This document shows positions 1 to 5,491 of a stretch of DNA of 6,118 bases, piece after piece. The translations under genes and the position numbers were made by a program. Each line of letters opens with the position of its first letter. The stretch's first letter is position 1. Source of the DNA: Peptococcaceae bacterium UBA3933 (GTDB lineage Bacteria; Bacillota; Peptococcia; Peptococcales; BICA1-8); the NCBI GenBank assembly GCA_002385805.1, contig DGEF01000007.1:45803-51920 (forward strand). Direction: 5' to 3'. Under the pieces are notes generated by a model. The model ran no database searches, was not told the origin of the DNA, and was given only the letters and a program-made list of their open reading frames with translations.

Positions 1-15
1 TAAAAGATTCTCTTT

Positions 16-54
16 AAAAAGAAGCCAAGCTACACTTCTTTATTAGTAGCTTGG
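16..54 (-). terminator. Rho-independent terminator overlapping the lapA stop codon
   Basis: Read on the minus strand, CCAAGCTAC (54-46) and GTAGCTTGG (33-25) form a perfect 9-bp stem with a 12-nt loop. It is followed by the T-rich tail CTTCTTTTT (24-16). The TAG stop of the LapA-domain gene (32-30) lies in the 3' arm, so the last codons also encode the hairpin. It probably ends the secD-secF-lapA transcript. The tail is interrupted by one C and the stem is only about half GC, so efficiency may be partial. Confidence 0.7.
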
Positions 55-404
55 ACTATCTGTTCATCTTTCTCATCTGCAGATGAGTTTTGATTGACAA
101 AATTTAAATTTTCCATTCTTTCTCTTAACTCTTTTAATTCAGCTTCTAGCTCATTGACCTGATTGGTTAAGTGTCTATTTTTTCCTTCTAGCTCCCGTTG
201 TTTACGCCAAGATTCGAAATTTTTGAAGGAACCTAGTAAAAAAATACAAAGAGCACCTAGTAATGCAGAACCTAAAATAACTAACACTAAGGAAGTATGA
301 AATTTCCACATCAAAAAATTAATCACAACCACAGTAGTGTTTTGAATAGCAAAAATGGCAACTAACAAAGCAAATATCAAGGCACTTACTAAATAACCTT
401 GCAT
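30..404 (-). CDS. LapA-domain (DUF1049-type) small membrane protein
   Basis: A 124-residue protein. It has two hydrophobic segments (about residues 4-20 and 37-57) separated by a short loop with the AIQNT...V.INFL pattern (19-31) typical of LapA/DUF1049 proteins. After these comes a charged coiled-coil-like stretch (about 61-100, rich in Glu, Lys, Arg and Leu) and a polar, probably disordered tail. Family knowledge: the Escherichia coli relatives act at the inner membrane in lipopolysaccharide assembly. In Firmicutes, which lack classical LPS, the role is unknown, so no function is assigned. I chose the ATG at 404 because it has a well-spaced Shine-Dalgarno (GAGGTG, about 6-8 nt upstream). 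A GTG at 413 in the same frame falls inside that Shine-Dalgarno and is unlikely. The gene follows secF by 89 nt and is last in the secD-secF unit. Its stop codon lies inside the terminator hairpin. The family call is fairly sure; the function is open. Confidence 0.85.
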   Translation of the reverse strand: MQGYLVSALIFALLVAIFAIQNTTVVVINFLMWKFHTSLVLVILGSALLGALCIFLLGSFKNFESWRKQRELEGKNRHLTNQVNELEAELKELRERMENLNFVNQNSSADEKDEQIVQATNKEV

Positions 405-412
405 TGTTCCCA

Positions 413-484
413 CCTCTCTTTCTAGAGTATAATTCGGTAAATATTCATTATTTCCTTCTGATTATTAGTCTTAGGAAAGAGAGG
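413..484 (-). promoter_or_regulatory. Possible RNA stem sequestering the lapA ribosome binding site
   Basis: In the secF-lapA gap, CCTCTCTTTC (484-475 on the minus strand) is perfectly complementary to GAAAGAGAGG (422-413). The second arm contains most of the Shine-Dalgarno of the LapA-domain gene. The arms are 52 nt apart. A competing 6-bp pairing, TTTCCT (478-473) with AGGAAA (456-451), shares bases with the first arm, so the two folds exclude each other. The complementarity is seen directly; a role in translational control is inference. Purine-rich Shine-Dalgarno sequence pairs easily with pyrimidine tracts, so chance cannot be excluded. Confidence 0.4.
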
Positions 485-493
485 AAAGGTTAC

Positions 494-1351
494 TTATGAA
501 TTTGCTTCAGTTTTTTTCATTTCATACCATAAAGGACTGGCTATAAATATTGAAGAGTAAGCACCTGCGGCAATACCGATTATAATAGCTAAGGCAAACA
601 ATCTTGTGGTCTCCCCACCAAAGAAAAACAATGCTATTAAAACAAACAACGTGGAAATTGTAGTATTAATCGAACGGGTCAAACTTTGCTTGATACTTTG
701 ATTAATTAAAGGGATAAGTTCAAGCTTTTTCGACTTTTGCATCCTTAAATTTTCCCTTATCCGGTCAAAAATAACAATAGTATCATTTATTGAATATCCA
801 AAGATAGTTAAAATTGCAGCAATAAAAGTACTATCTACCTCTAATTGAAAAATGGAGAAAATACCTAGGGTAACCAAAATATCGTGAACTAAAGCGATAA
901 TACCGGCTAAAGCAAACTTAAATTCAAACCGGATGGTTATATAAACAATCATCAAGGGAATAGCAATACTTAAGGAAAGAATACCGGCGTTTCTTAATTC
1001 TTTACCGATTGTAGGACCAACTTTTTCACTACGAAGGATTTCTAAAGAACCGATTTCTTTTTCTAAAGTATTTACAACTTGGTCCTGTTGTGACTCATCC
1101 AAAACACTTGTTTTAATTATAAAAGTATTATCCTCCGAAGGCTGAATGGCACTGTCTTGTAAATTAATTTTCTCTAAAGCAGTCCTAACTTCTTCTATAG
1201 TAGTTTCGTCCTGGAATTTCACTTGTAGCAAATTACCGCCTGCAAAATCTATACCAAAATTAAAACCTTGCACAGCCAAGGAGAAAAGGCCAGGAATGAT
1301 TACCAACAGCGATAAGAAATACCATATTTTTCTTTTACCCACAAAATCCAT
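494..1351 (-). CDS. secF: Protein translocase subunit SecF
   Basis: SecF pairs with SecD in the cytoplasmic membrane and uses the proton gradient to help pull preproteins out of the SecYEG channel. The protein has 285 residues, a normal length for stand-alone SecF. A first membrane helix (about 10-30) is followed by the conserved FGIDFAGG motif (32-39) and a periplasm-side type domain (about 40-115). Five further hydrophobic segments follow between about 122 and 276. The TM4-region signature GYSINDTIVIFDRIREN is at 185-201. D190 aligns with the Asp implicated in proton transfer in characterised SecDF, and the helix with HD at 156-157 is also typical. The ATG at 1351 has a strong Shine-Dalgarno (GGAGGAG) that begins right at the secD stop, 15 nt away, suggesting translational coupling. 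The TAA stop is at 494. No defects are seen. Confidence 0.97.
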   Translation of the reverse strand: MDFVGKRKIWYFLSLLVIIPGLFSLAVQGFNFGIDFAGGNLLQVKFQDETTIEEVRTALEKINLQDSAIQPSEDNTFIIKTSVLDESQQDQVVNTLEKEIGSLEILRSEKVGPTIGKELRNAGILSLSIAIPLMIVYITIRFEFKFALAGIIALVHDILVTLGIFSIFQLEVDSTFIAAILTIFGYSINDTIVIFDRIRENLRMQKSKKLELIPLINQSIKQSLTRSINTTISTLFVLIALFFFGGETTRLFALAIIIGIAAGAYSSIFIASPLWYEMKKTEANS

Positions 1352-1366
1352 TTTATCTCCTCCCTC

Positions 1367-2617
1367 CTAGGCCCCAAATAATTTATTATTTTTAAAAGCA
1401 TATGATAAAACAAACTGTTTTAATAAAAACCTAGTAAAGGTTATAGCAGTAAACATACTAACTAAAATACCAATCATTAATATCAAAGCAAAGCCTCGAA
1501 TAGTTCCTATACCAAAATACATTAAAACTATAGCTCCAATCAAAGTTGTTACGTTAGAATCAATAATTGTCCGAAGAGCGCGGGAAAAACCGGCGTCTAA
1601 AGCTGCCCTTAAAGTTTTGCCATTCCTTAATTCTTCTTTAAACCTTTCATAAATAATGATATTGGCATCCACAGCCATACCTACTGATAAAAGAAAACCG
1701 GCTATACCAGGTAAGGTAATAGTTGCATCAATTGCTATCAAGATACCCCAAAGAATTATCGAATATAAAATCAGTGAAACTCCGGCTACAAATCCCGGTA
1801 AACGGTAATAGAATAACATGAAAAGTAGTATAGCTAAAATACCATATATACCAGCAACTTTGCTTTTATCCAAGGAATCTAATCCTAATTTTGGCCCGAC
1901 AGTTCTTTTTTCAACTATTTCCAATTCTACGGGTAAAGCACCGGACCGAAGTAATACAGCTAAATCATGAGCCTCTTCCAGTGTGGCAAAGCCCCCGGAA
2001 ATCTGAGCTTGTCCATGGGTAATGGCCTCACTTACAAAAGGAGCGGAAAGGAGCTGGCCATCTAAAATAATTGCAATAGCCCGATTGGGATTATATTCAT
2101 TCGGTTTTGTCGGATACTTATTTACTAAGTCCCTGGTAGTCTCCGCAAACTTCTTAGCTCCCTCGGGATTTAATTTTAAGCTAACAAAGTATACTTTATT
2201 AGGATCAGTTTCATTAGGGTTCATACCTTCTTTAGCATCTTCTAAATCCTTACCGGTGATAACCGTCTCCATGGTATCTACCCTTTTAAACTCTAAAAGA
2301 GCTGTTTTCCCGATTAGGGAAATAGCTTCTTCCGGATTTTCCACACCCGGGAGCTCCACAAGAATTCTATTATTACCTTCTCTACGGACTTCCGACTCAG
2401 TTAATCCCAAACCATTTACCCTATTTTCAATGATTGCAATAGCTTTGGCCATATCCTCATCTGTTGCATCTGCTGGAGCTTCTAATCTAACCAGAACTCC
2501 GCCTTTTAAGTCTAAGCCAAATTTAATATTTTCTTGAAAAGGTTCAAGGGCAAAAAAAGTACACACACCTACTATTGTTACAGTTAACAATATTATAAAC
2601 AGTCTTCCCCAACGCAT
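1367..2617 (-). CDS. secD: Protein translocase subunit SecD
   Basis: SecD is the larger partner of SecF in the proton-driven export motor at the cytoplasmic membrane. The protein has 416 residues, the usual size for Clostridia-type SecD. An N-terminal membrane helix (about 5-24) is followed by FGLDLKGG (33-40) and the extracellular P1 head and base region (about 41-245), which includes IAIILDGQLLSAPFVSEAI (181-199). The C-terminal membrane bundle (about 253-405) carries GMAVDANIIIYERFKEE (313-329). D317 aligns with the proton-relay Asp of characterised SecD. The ATG at 2617 has AGGAGGAG about 5 nt upstream and no better upstream start. A promoter and terminator separate it from yajC, so it appears to be first in its own unit, followed closely by secF. 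The split secD/secF arrangement contrasts with the single fused SecDF of Bacillus. No defects are seen. Confidence 0.98.
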   Translation of the reverse strand: MRWGRLFIILLTVTIVGVCTFFALEPFQENIKFGLDLKGGVLVRLEAPADATDEDMAKAIAIIENRVNGLGLTESEVRREGNNRILVELPGVENPEEAISLIGKTALLEFKRVDTMETVITGKDLEDAKEGMNPNETDPNKVYFVSLKLNPEGAKKFAETTRDLVNKYPTKPNEYNPNRAIAIILDGQLLSAPFVSEAITHGQAQISGGFATLEEAHDLAVLLRSGALPVELEIVEKRTVGPKLGLDSLDKSKVAGIYGILAILLFMLFYYRLPGFVAGVSLILYSIILWGILIAIDATITLPGIAGFLLSVGMAVDANIIIYERFKEELRNGKTLRAALDAGFSRALRTIIDSNVTTLIGAIVLMYFGIGTIRGFALILMIGILVSMFTAITFTRFLLKQFVLSYAFKNNKLFGA

Positions 2618-2651
2618 GGATTCTCCTCCTATTCTTTTAAAACACTGTATA

Positions 2652-2680
2652 ATTATATACCTCTAATAAAAAAAATTCAA
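2652..2680 (-). promoter_or_regulatory. Sigma-A-type promoter for secD-secF-lapA
   Basis: On the minus strand there is a -35 element TTGAAT (2680-2675), a 17-bp spacer that includes seven T residues, and a perfect -10 element TATAAT (2657-2652). Transcription would start near 2645, giving a leader of roughly 28 nt that carries the secD Shine-Dalgarno. The terminator immediately upstream makes a promoter here functionally necessary if the secD genes are to be well expressed. The elements are seen; activity is inferred. Confidence 0.75.
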
Positions 2681-2692
2681 TTAAGTTGAATT
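2674..2692. repeat. 19-bp inverted repeat over the secD -35 box (candidate operator)
   Basis: AATTCAA (2674-2680) and TTGAATT (2686-2692) are perfect 7-bp inverted arms with a 5-bp spacer. The arm at 2674-2680 contains the whole -35 hexamer of the secD promoter (2675-2680). This size and placement would suit a dimeric DNA-binding repressor. The region is very AT-rich, so a chance palindrome is possible, and no specific regulator is suggested by the sequence. Confidence 0.35.
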
Positions 2693-2721
2693 AACAATTA
2701 TTAAATCGTTTAACACCACCG

Positions 2722-2746
2722 AAAAAAAAAGCCCTGGGAAGGGCTT
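2722..2746 (-). terminator. Strong rho-independent terminator after yajC
   Basis: On the minus strand, AAGCCCT and AGGGCTT form a perfect 7-bp stem (2746-2740 and 2735-2729) with a TCCC tetraloop. An unbroken run of nine T (2730-2722) ends it, two of which also pair in the stem. It begins 9 nt after the yajC stop codon and should end the queA-tgt-yajC transcript before secD. This is one of the clearest regulatory signals in the window. Confidence 0.93.
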
Positions 2747-2755
2747 AAGCAGTTA

Positions 2756-3067
2756 TTATTTATTTTCAATATCCATTTCTGTATTTTCCTCATTTTCAAT
2801 CTCATCTTCATCATCGTGTTCCGTAAGAACTTGTCCGATTGCATTTTTCAAAACGGTAACATTTACACCCTTGGCTATTTCGATAACTACTTTATCATCT
2901 CGTAAAGCTTTAATGACTCCGTAAATACCGCCGATGGTGACTATATCATCACCTTTTCGAAGATTATCCAGCATTTCCCGTCTTTTTTTCTGCTGTTTTT
3001 GTTGGGGTCTGATCATCAAAAAATAAAGAAGAGCAAAGAACAGAATAAGTAACATAAAACTATCCAT
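2756..3067 (-). CDS. yajC: Preprotein translocase subunit YajC
   Basis: YajC is a small single-span membrane protein that associates with SecD-SecF and the SecYEG translocon and is not usually essential. The protein has 103 residues. A hydrophobic helix (about 4-18) leads into the family hallmark MIRPQQKQQKKRREML (18-33), followed by a small soluble domain with KGDDIVTIGGIYGVI (38-52) and VTVLKNAIGQVL (70-81). The last 20 or so residues are strongly acidic (DDEDEIENEEN). The ATG at 3067 is chosen because AGGAGG lies 6 nt upstream. The in-frame TTG at 3070 would be only 3 nt from it. It follows tgt after 81 nt and is followed at once by a strong terminator, so it is transcribed with queA-tgt, possibly also from a local promoter, and not by simple readthrough with secD. 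Confidence 0.96.
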   Translation of the reverse strand: MDSFMLLILFFALLYFLMIRPQQKQQKKRREMLDNLRKGDDIVTIGGIYGVIKALRDDKVVIEIAKGVNVTVLKNAIGQVLTEHDDEDEIENEENTEMDIENK

Positions 3068-3096
3068 CAAATACCTCCTATAGTTACTAGAAAAAT

Positions 3097-3137
3097 TTGT
3101 ATAGGTACATTATACAATAAAAATTATTTTAATACAG
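3097..3137 (-). promoter_or_regulatory. Weak candidate promoter with inverted repeat upstream of yajC
   Basis: On the minus strand a perfect TATAAT (3114-3109) lies in the tgt-yajC gap. At 17-bp spacing the -35 position reads CTGTAT (3137-3132), a poor match. The -10 overlaps an inverted repeat, TTGTATA (3097-3103) and TATACAA (3111-3117), separated by 7 nt. Read as RNA, the repeat gives an AU-rich hairpin followed by ATTTTT, so it could instead be a weak terminator or attenuator. AT-rich gaps often contain TATAAT by chance, so the call is tentative. Confidence 0.3.
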
Positions 3138-3148
3138 CCTGTTTTCTT

Positions 3149-4261
3149 CTAATCGTCCCTATAATGTTCATAAAATTCTTCCCTAAACTCCAAAAATCTA
3201 TCTTCTAAAATTGCTTCCCGAATTTCTTTAACTAAATTAATCAAAAAGTAAAGATTGTGGATGGTTGTTAATCTCAAACCAAGTATTTCATTAGCTTTAA
3301 TCAAATGACGTATATAAGCCCTTGTGTAATTCCGACAGGTATAACAACTGCATTCACTGTCTAAGGGGCGGAAATCTCTGGCATAAACAGCATTTCTAAT
3401 GACCAGTTTTCCTCTTTTGGTAAATACAGTACCATTTCTGGCTATTCTCGTGGGCAGAACACAATCAAACATGTCTACCCCTCGCATAATGCCCTCTACC
3501 AAATTATCCGGGGCACCTACCCCCATTAAATAACGTGGTTTTTCTTTTGGCATTAAGGGAGTTGTATAATCTAAAACCTCATACATTAACTCTTTAGGTT
3601 CACCTACACTTAATCCTCCAATAGCATACCCAGGTAAATCTAAAGCGGTAATTTCCTTTGCACTTTGTTCTCTTAACTCACGATAAACGTTGCCTTGAAT
3701 TATCCCAAATAAAGCCTGGTCTTCCCTTTTATGAGCCTCTTTACAACGCCGGGCCCACCGGGTGGTTCTTTCCATGGCTTTTTTTGCATACTCAAAACTA
3801 CAAGGATAGGGAGCACATTCATCAAAAGCCATAATAATGTCAGCACCTAAAGCATTCTCGATTTCCATTACTTTTTCCGGACTAAAAAAATGTTTAGAAC
3901 CGTCATGATGTGATCTAAATTCCACTCCATCTTCCTGAACGGTTCGTAAATCCCCCAAACTAAAAACCTGGAAACCGCCGCTGTCTGTTAAAATCGGTCT
4001 GTCCCAATTCATAAATTTATGCAAGCCCCCGGCTTCTTTTACTAAATCATGCCCCGGTCTTAGATAAAGATGATAGGTATTACTTAAAATTATTTGAGCA
4101 CCAATAGATTTCAATTCTTCGGGACTTAAAGTCTTAACGGTAGCCTGGGTTCCTACCGGCATAAAAACCGGTGTTTCAATTATTCCATGGGGTGTATGGA
4201 ACCTCCCTACTCGGGCTTTTGTATCTTTACACTCTTTAATTAATTCAAACTCAAAGGCCAC
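3149..4261 (-). CDS. tgt: Queuine/preQ1 tRNA-guanine transglycosylase Tgt
   Basis: Bacterial Tgt swaps guanine-34 of tRNA-Asp, -Asn, -His and -Tyr for the precursor preQ1 in the cytoplasm; QueA acts on its product. The protein has 370 residues, slightly shorter at the C-terminus than Bacillus subtilis Tgt. Motifs in order are LSNTYHLYLRPG (59-70), TDSGGFQ (92-98, with D93 as the proposed acid/base Asp), MAFDECAPYP (144-153), GIIQG (186-190), GYAIGGLSVGEP (211-222) and GVDMFDCVLPTR (261-272), where D266 matches the nucleophile. The zinc site is complete: C304, C306, C309 and H335. I accept the GTG start at 4261 because AGGAGG lies 7 nt upstream and the N-terminus aligns with the family. That Shine-Dalgarno overlaps the queA TAG stop 11 nt away, so translation is probably coupled. 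All key residues are present. Confidence 0.98.
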   Translation of the reverse strand: MAFEFELIKECKDTKARVGRFHTPHGIIETPVFMPVGTQATVKTLSPEELKSIGAQIILSNTYHLYLRPGHDLVKEAGGLHKFMNWDRPILTDSGGFQVFSLGDLRTVQEDGVEFRSHHDGSKHFFSPEKVMEIENALGADIIMAFDECAPYPCSFEYAKKAMERTTRWARRCKEAHKREDQALFGIIQGNVYRELREQSAKEITALDLPGYAIGGLSVGEPKELMYEVLDYTTPLMPKEKPRYLMGVGAPDNLVEGIMRGVDMFDCVLPTRIARNGTVFTKRGKLVIRNAVYARDFRPLDSECSCYTCRNYTRAYIRHLIKANEILGLRLTTIHNLYFLINLVKEIREAILEDRFLEFREEFYEHYRDD

Positions 4262-4272
4262 GACAAAACCTC

Positions 4273-5298
4273 CTATATAATTAACATTGCATCCCCAAAA
4301 CTAAAAAAACGGTATTTATTATTTACAGCTTCCTGATAGGCTTTCAGGATGTTTTCCCTGCCGGCTAAAGCACTAACCAGCATAATTAAAGTAGATTTAG
4401 GCAAATGAAAATTAGTTATCAAACCTGAAATCACCTTAAATTCATACCCTGGATAGATAAAAATATCAGTCCAGCCCTGGCCGGAGCTTACCTGACCATT
4501 CTGATAAACACTTTCCAGGGTACGAGTGGAAGTGGTGCCTACGGCGATAATCCTTCTTCCTTCTGCCAAAGCTTGATTAATTTCTGCTGCGGCTTCAGCG
4601 GTAACCTGATAAAATTCTGCATGCATCTCATGTTCTTCAATGTTTTCTACTTTAACCGGTCGAAAAGTACCCAAACCTACATGGAGCAAAATTTCAACTA
4701 CTTTAACTCCCTTTTTAGATATTTTCTCTAATAGTTCATTTGTAAAATGAAGCCCCGCAGTAGGCGCAGCCGCCGATCCAGGATGTTTGGCATAAACAGT
4801 TTGATAACGGTCTTTATCCTTTAAATCTGCAGTTATATAAGGAGGTAGAGGCATTTGCCCCAATTCATCTAAAATTTGATTAAAAACACCTTGATAATAG
4901 AATTTTACTATTCTTCCCCCAACCCTGGTTACGTCTAAAATCCGTGCCTTTAGTCTTCCGTCACCAAAAATAATTTCCGCCCCGGGTTTTACTTTTTTCC
5001 CGGGTTTAACCAATGTTTCCCAACAATCCTCTTGGTCAGTGGTTTTCAAGAGTACCAATTCCACCTTAGCCCCTGTATCCTTTTTCGACCCGATTAACCG
5101 TGCCGGTATTACTTTACTATTATTAAGAACCAATACATCGCCAGGTTTCAAATAAGATAAAATGTCTGAGAATTTTTTGTGCTGAATATCCCCGGTTTCC
5201 TTATTTAATACTAATAACCTGGAATTATCACGCTGTTTTAGAGGGTGTTGAGCGATTAATTCCTCCGGTAAATAAAAATCAAAATCGTTAAGCTTCAT
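4273..5298 (-). CDS. queA: S-adenosylmethionine:tRNA ribosyltransferase-isomerase QueA
   Basis: QueA transfers and rearranges the ribosyl part of SAM onto preQ1-modified tRNA, giving epoxyqueuosine, the step after Tgt. The protein has 341 residues, the normal family length. Conserved blocks are FDFYLPEELIAQHP (6-19), LNNSKVIPARLIG (58-70), GSAAAPTAGLHFT (174-186), HVGLGTFRPV (206-215), MHAEFY (225-230), GTTSTRTLES (254-263) and the C-terminal LITNFHLPKSTLIMLVSALAG (293-313). The ATG at 5298 is chosen because the protein then begins MKLNDFDFYLPEELI, as in relatives, and GGGAG lies 5 nt upstream. An in-frame ATG at 5310 would add four residues without a good ribosome site. It is the first gene after a terminator and a promoter, so it probably leads the queA-tgt-yajC unit. 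No defects are seen. Confidence 0.98.
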   Translation of the reverse strand: MKLNDFDFYLPEELIAQHPLKQRDNSRLLVLNKETGDIQHKKFSDILSYLKPGDVLVLNNSKVIPARLIGSKKDTGAKVELVLLKTTDQEDCWETLVKPGKKVKPGAEIIFGDGRLKARILDVTRVGGRIVKFYYQGVFNQILDELGQMPLPPYITADLKDKDRYQTVYAKHPGSAAAPTAGLHFTNELLEKISKKGVKVVEILLHVGLGTFRPVKVENIEEHEMHAEFYQVTAEAAAEINQALAEGRRIIAVGTTSTRTLESVYQNGQVSSGQGWTDIFIYPGYEFKVISGLITNFHLPKSTLIMLVSALAGRENILKAYQEAVNNKYRFFSFGDAMLII

Positions 5299-5340
5299 AA
5301 TATCTCCCATTCCATCTTTGGTTAATTTTTCAACATAACA

Positions 5341-5369
5341 AGTATAACTTTCTAATCAGTCAGGTGCAA
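5341..5369 (-). promoter_or_regulatory. Probable sigma-A-type promoter for queA-tgt-yajC
   Basis: On the minus strand, TTGCAC (5369-5364) and TATACT (5346-5341) are separated by exactly 17 bp. The -10 matches 5 of 6 consensus bases; the -35 keeps only the TTG. The start point would fall near 5334, leaving a leader of about 36 nt before the queA ATG. The upstream terminator supports the need for a promoter here. The rest of the 5299-5491 gap is AT-rich, and I see no gene or structured RNA in it. Confidence 0.6.
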
Positions 5370-5452
5370 CAATTTCCTAAAAGATCATTTTTAATCATAT
5401 TTTAAACTTCATGCAAATATTTATAACCTTTAGTTAAACACATGGTAATTAC

Positions 5453-5482
5453 AAAAGAAAAAGTCCGCTAACCGGACTTTTT
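5453..5482 (-). terminator. Rho-independent terminator after the Lys/Glu-rich gene
   Basis: AAAAAGTCCG (5482-5473 on the minus strand) and CGGACTTTTT (5467-5458) form a perfect 10-bp stem with a 5-nt loop, and the run continues as CTTTT to 5453. It begins 9 nt after the stop codon of the upstream charged-protein gene. The A and T runs on both sides make it formally able to work on either strand, but no plus-strand gene is seen that would use it. Confidence 0.92.
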
Positions 5483-5491
5483 ACATAGACT

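Noticed and set aside
186..191. Asn after GIIQG in Tgt (residue 191; window coordinates here are residue numbers) instead of the Gly of Bacillus Tgt
   Set aside because: From memory this position varies in the family (Ser in Zymomonas Tgt), and the catalytic Asp residues and zinc ligands are all intact.
414..493. TATACT at 432-427 on the minus strand as a -10 box for a separate lapA promoter
   Set aside because: At 17-bp spacing the -35 position reads GAAATA, only two matches to consensus, so there is no real support.
1146..1370. Plus-strand open frame of 74 codons
   Set aside because: It lies wholly opposite secF, whose conserved motifs prove the minus-strand reading, and it has no family resemblance.
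2022..2537. Plus-strand open frame of 171 codons
   Set aside because: It is antisense to the conserved soluble domain of secD and its Ser/Leu-rich translation is what the opposite strand of such a gene gives.
2618..2755. A small Cys-rich peptide gene (SCIFF type), which I recall near yajC-secD in some Clostridia
   Set aside because: The 138-nt gap is occupied by a terminator, a promoter and a ribosome binding site, and no Cys-rich reading frame is visible.
5299..5340. preQ1 riboswitch in the queA leader
   Set aside because: The predicted leader is only about 36 nt and shows no stem with a C-rich loop and A-rich tail of the preQ1 classes. Those riboswitches usually precede preQ1 synthesis or transport genes.
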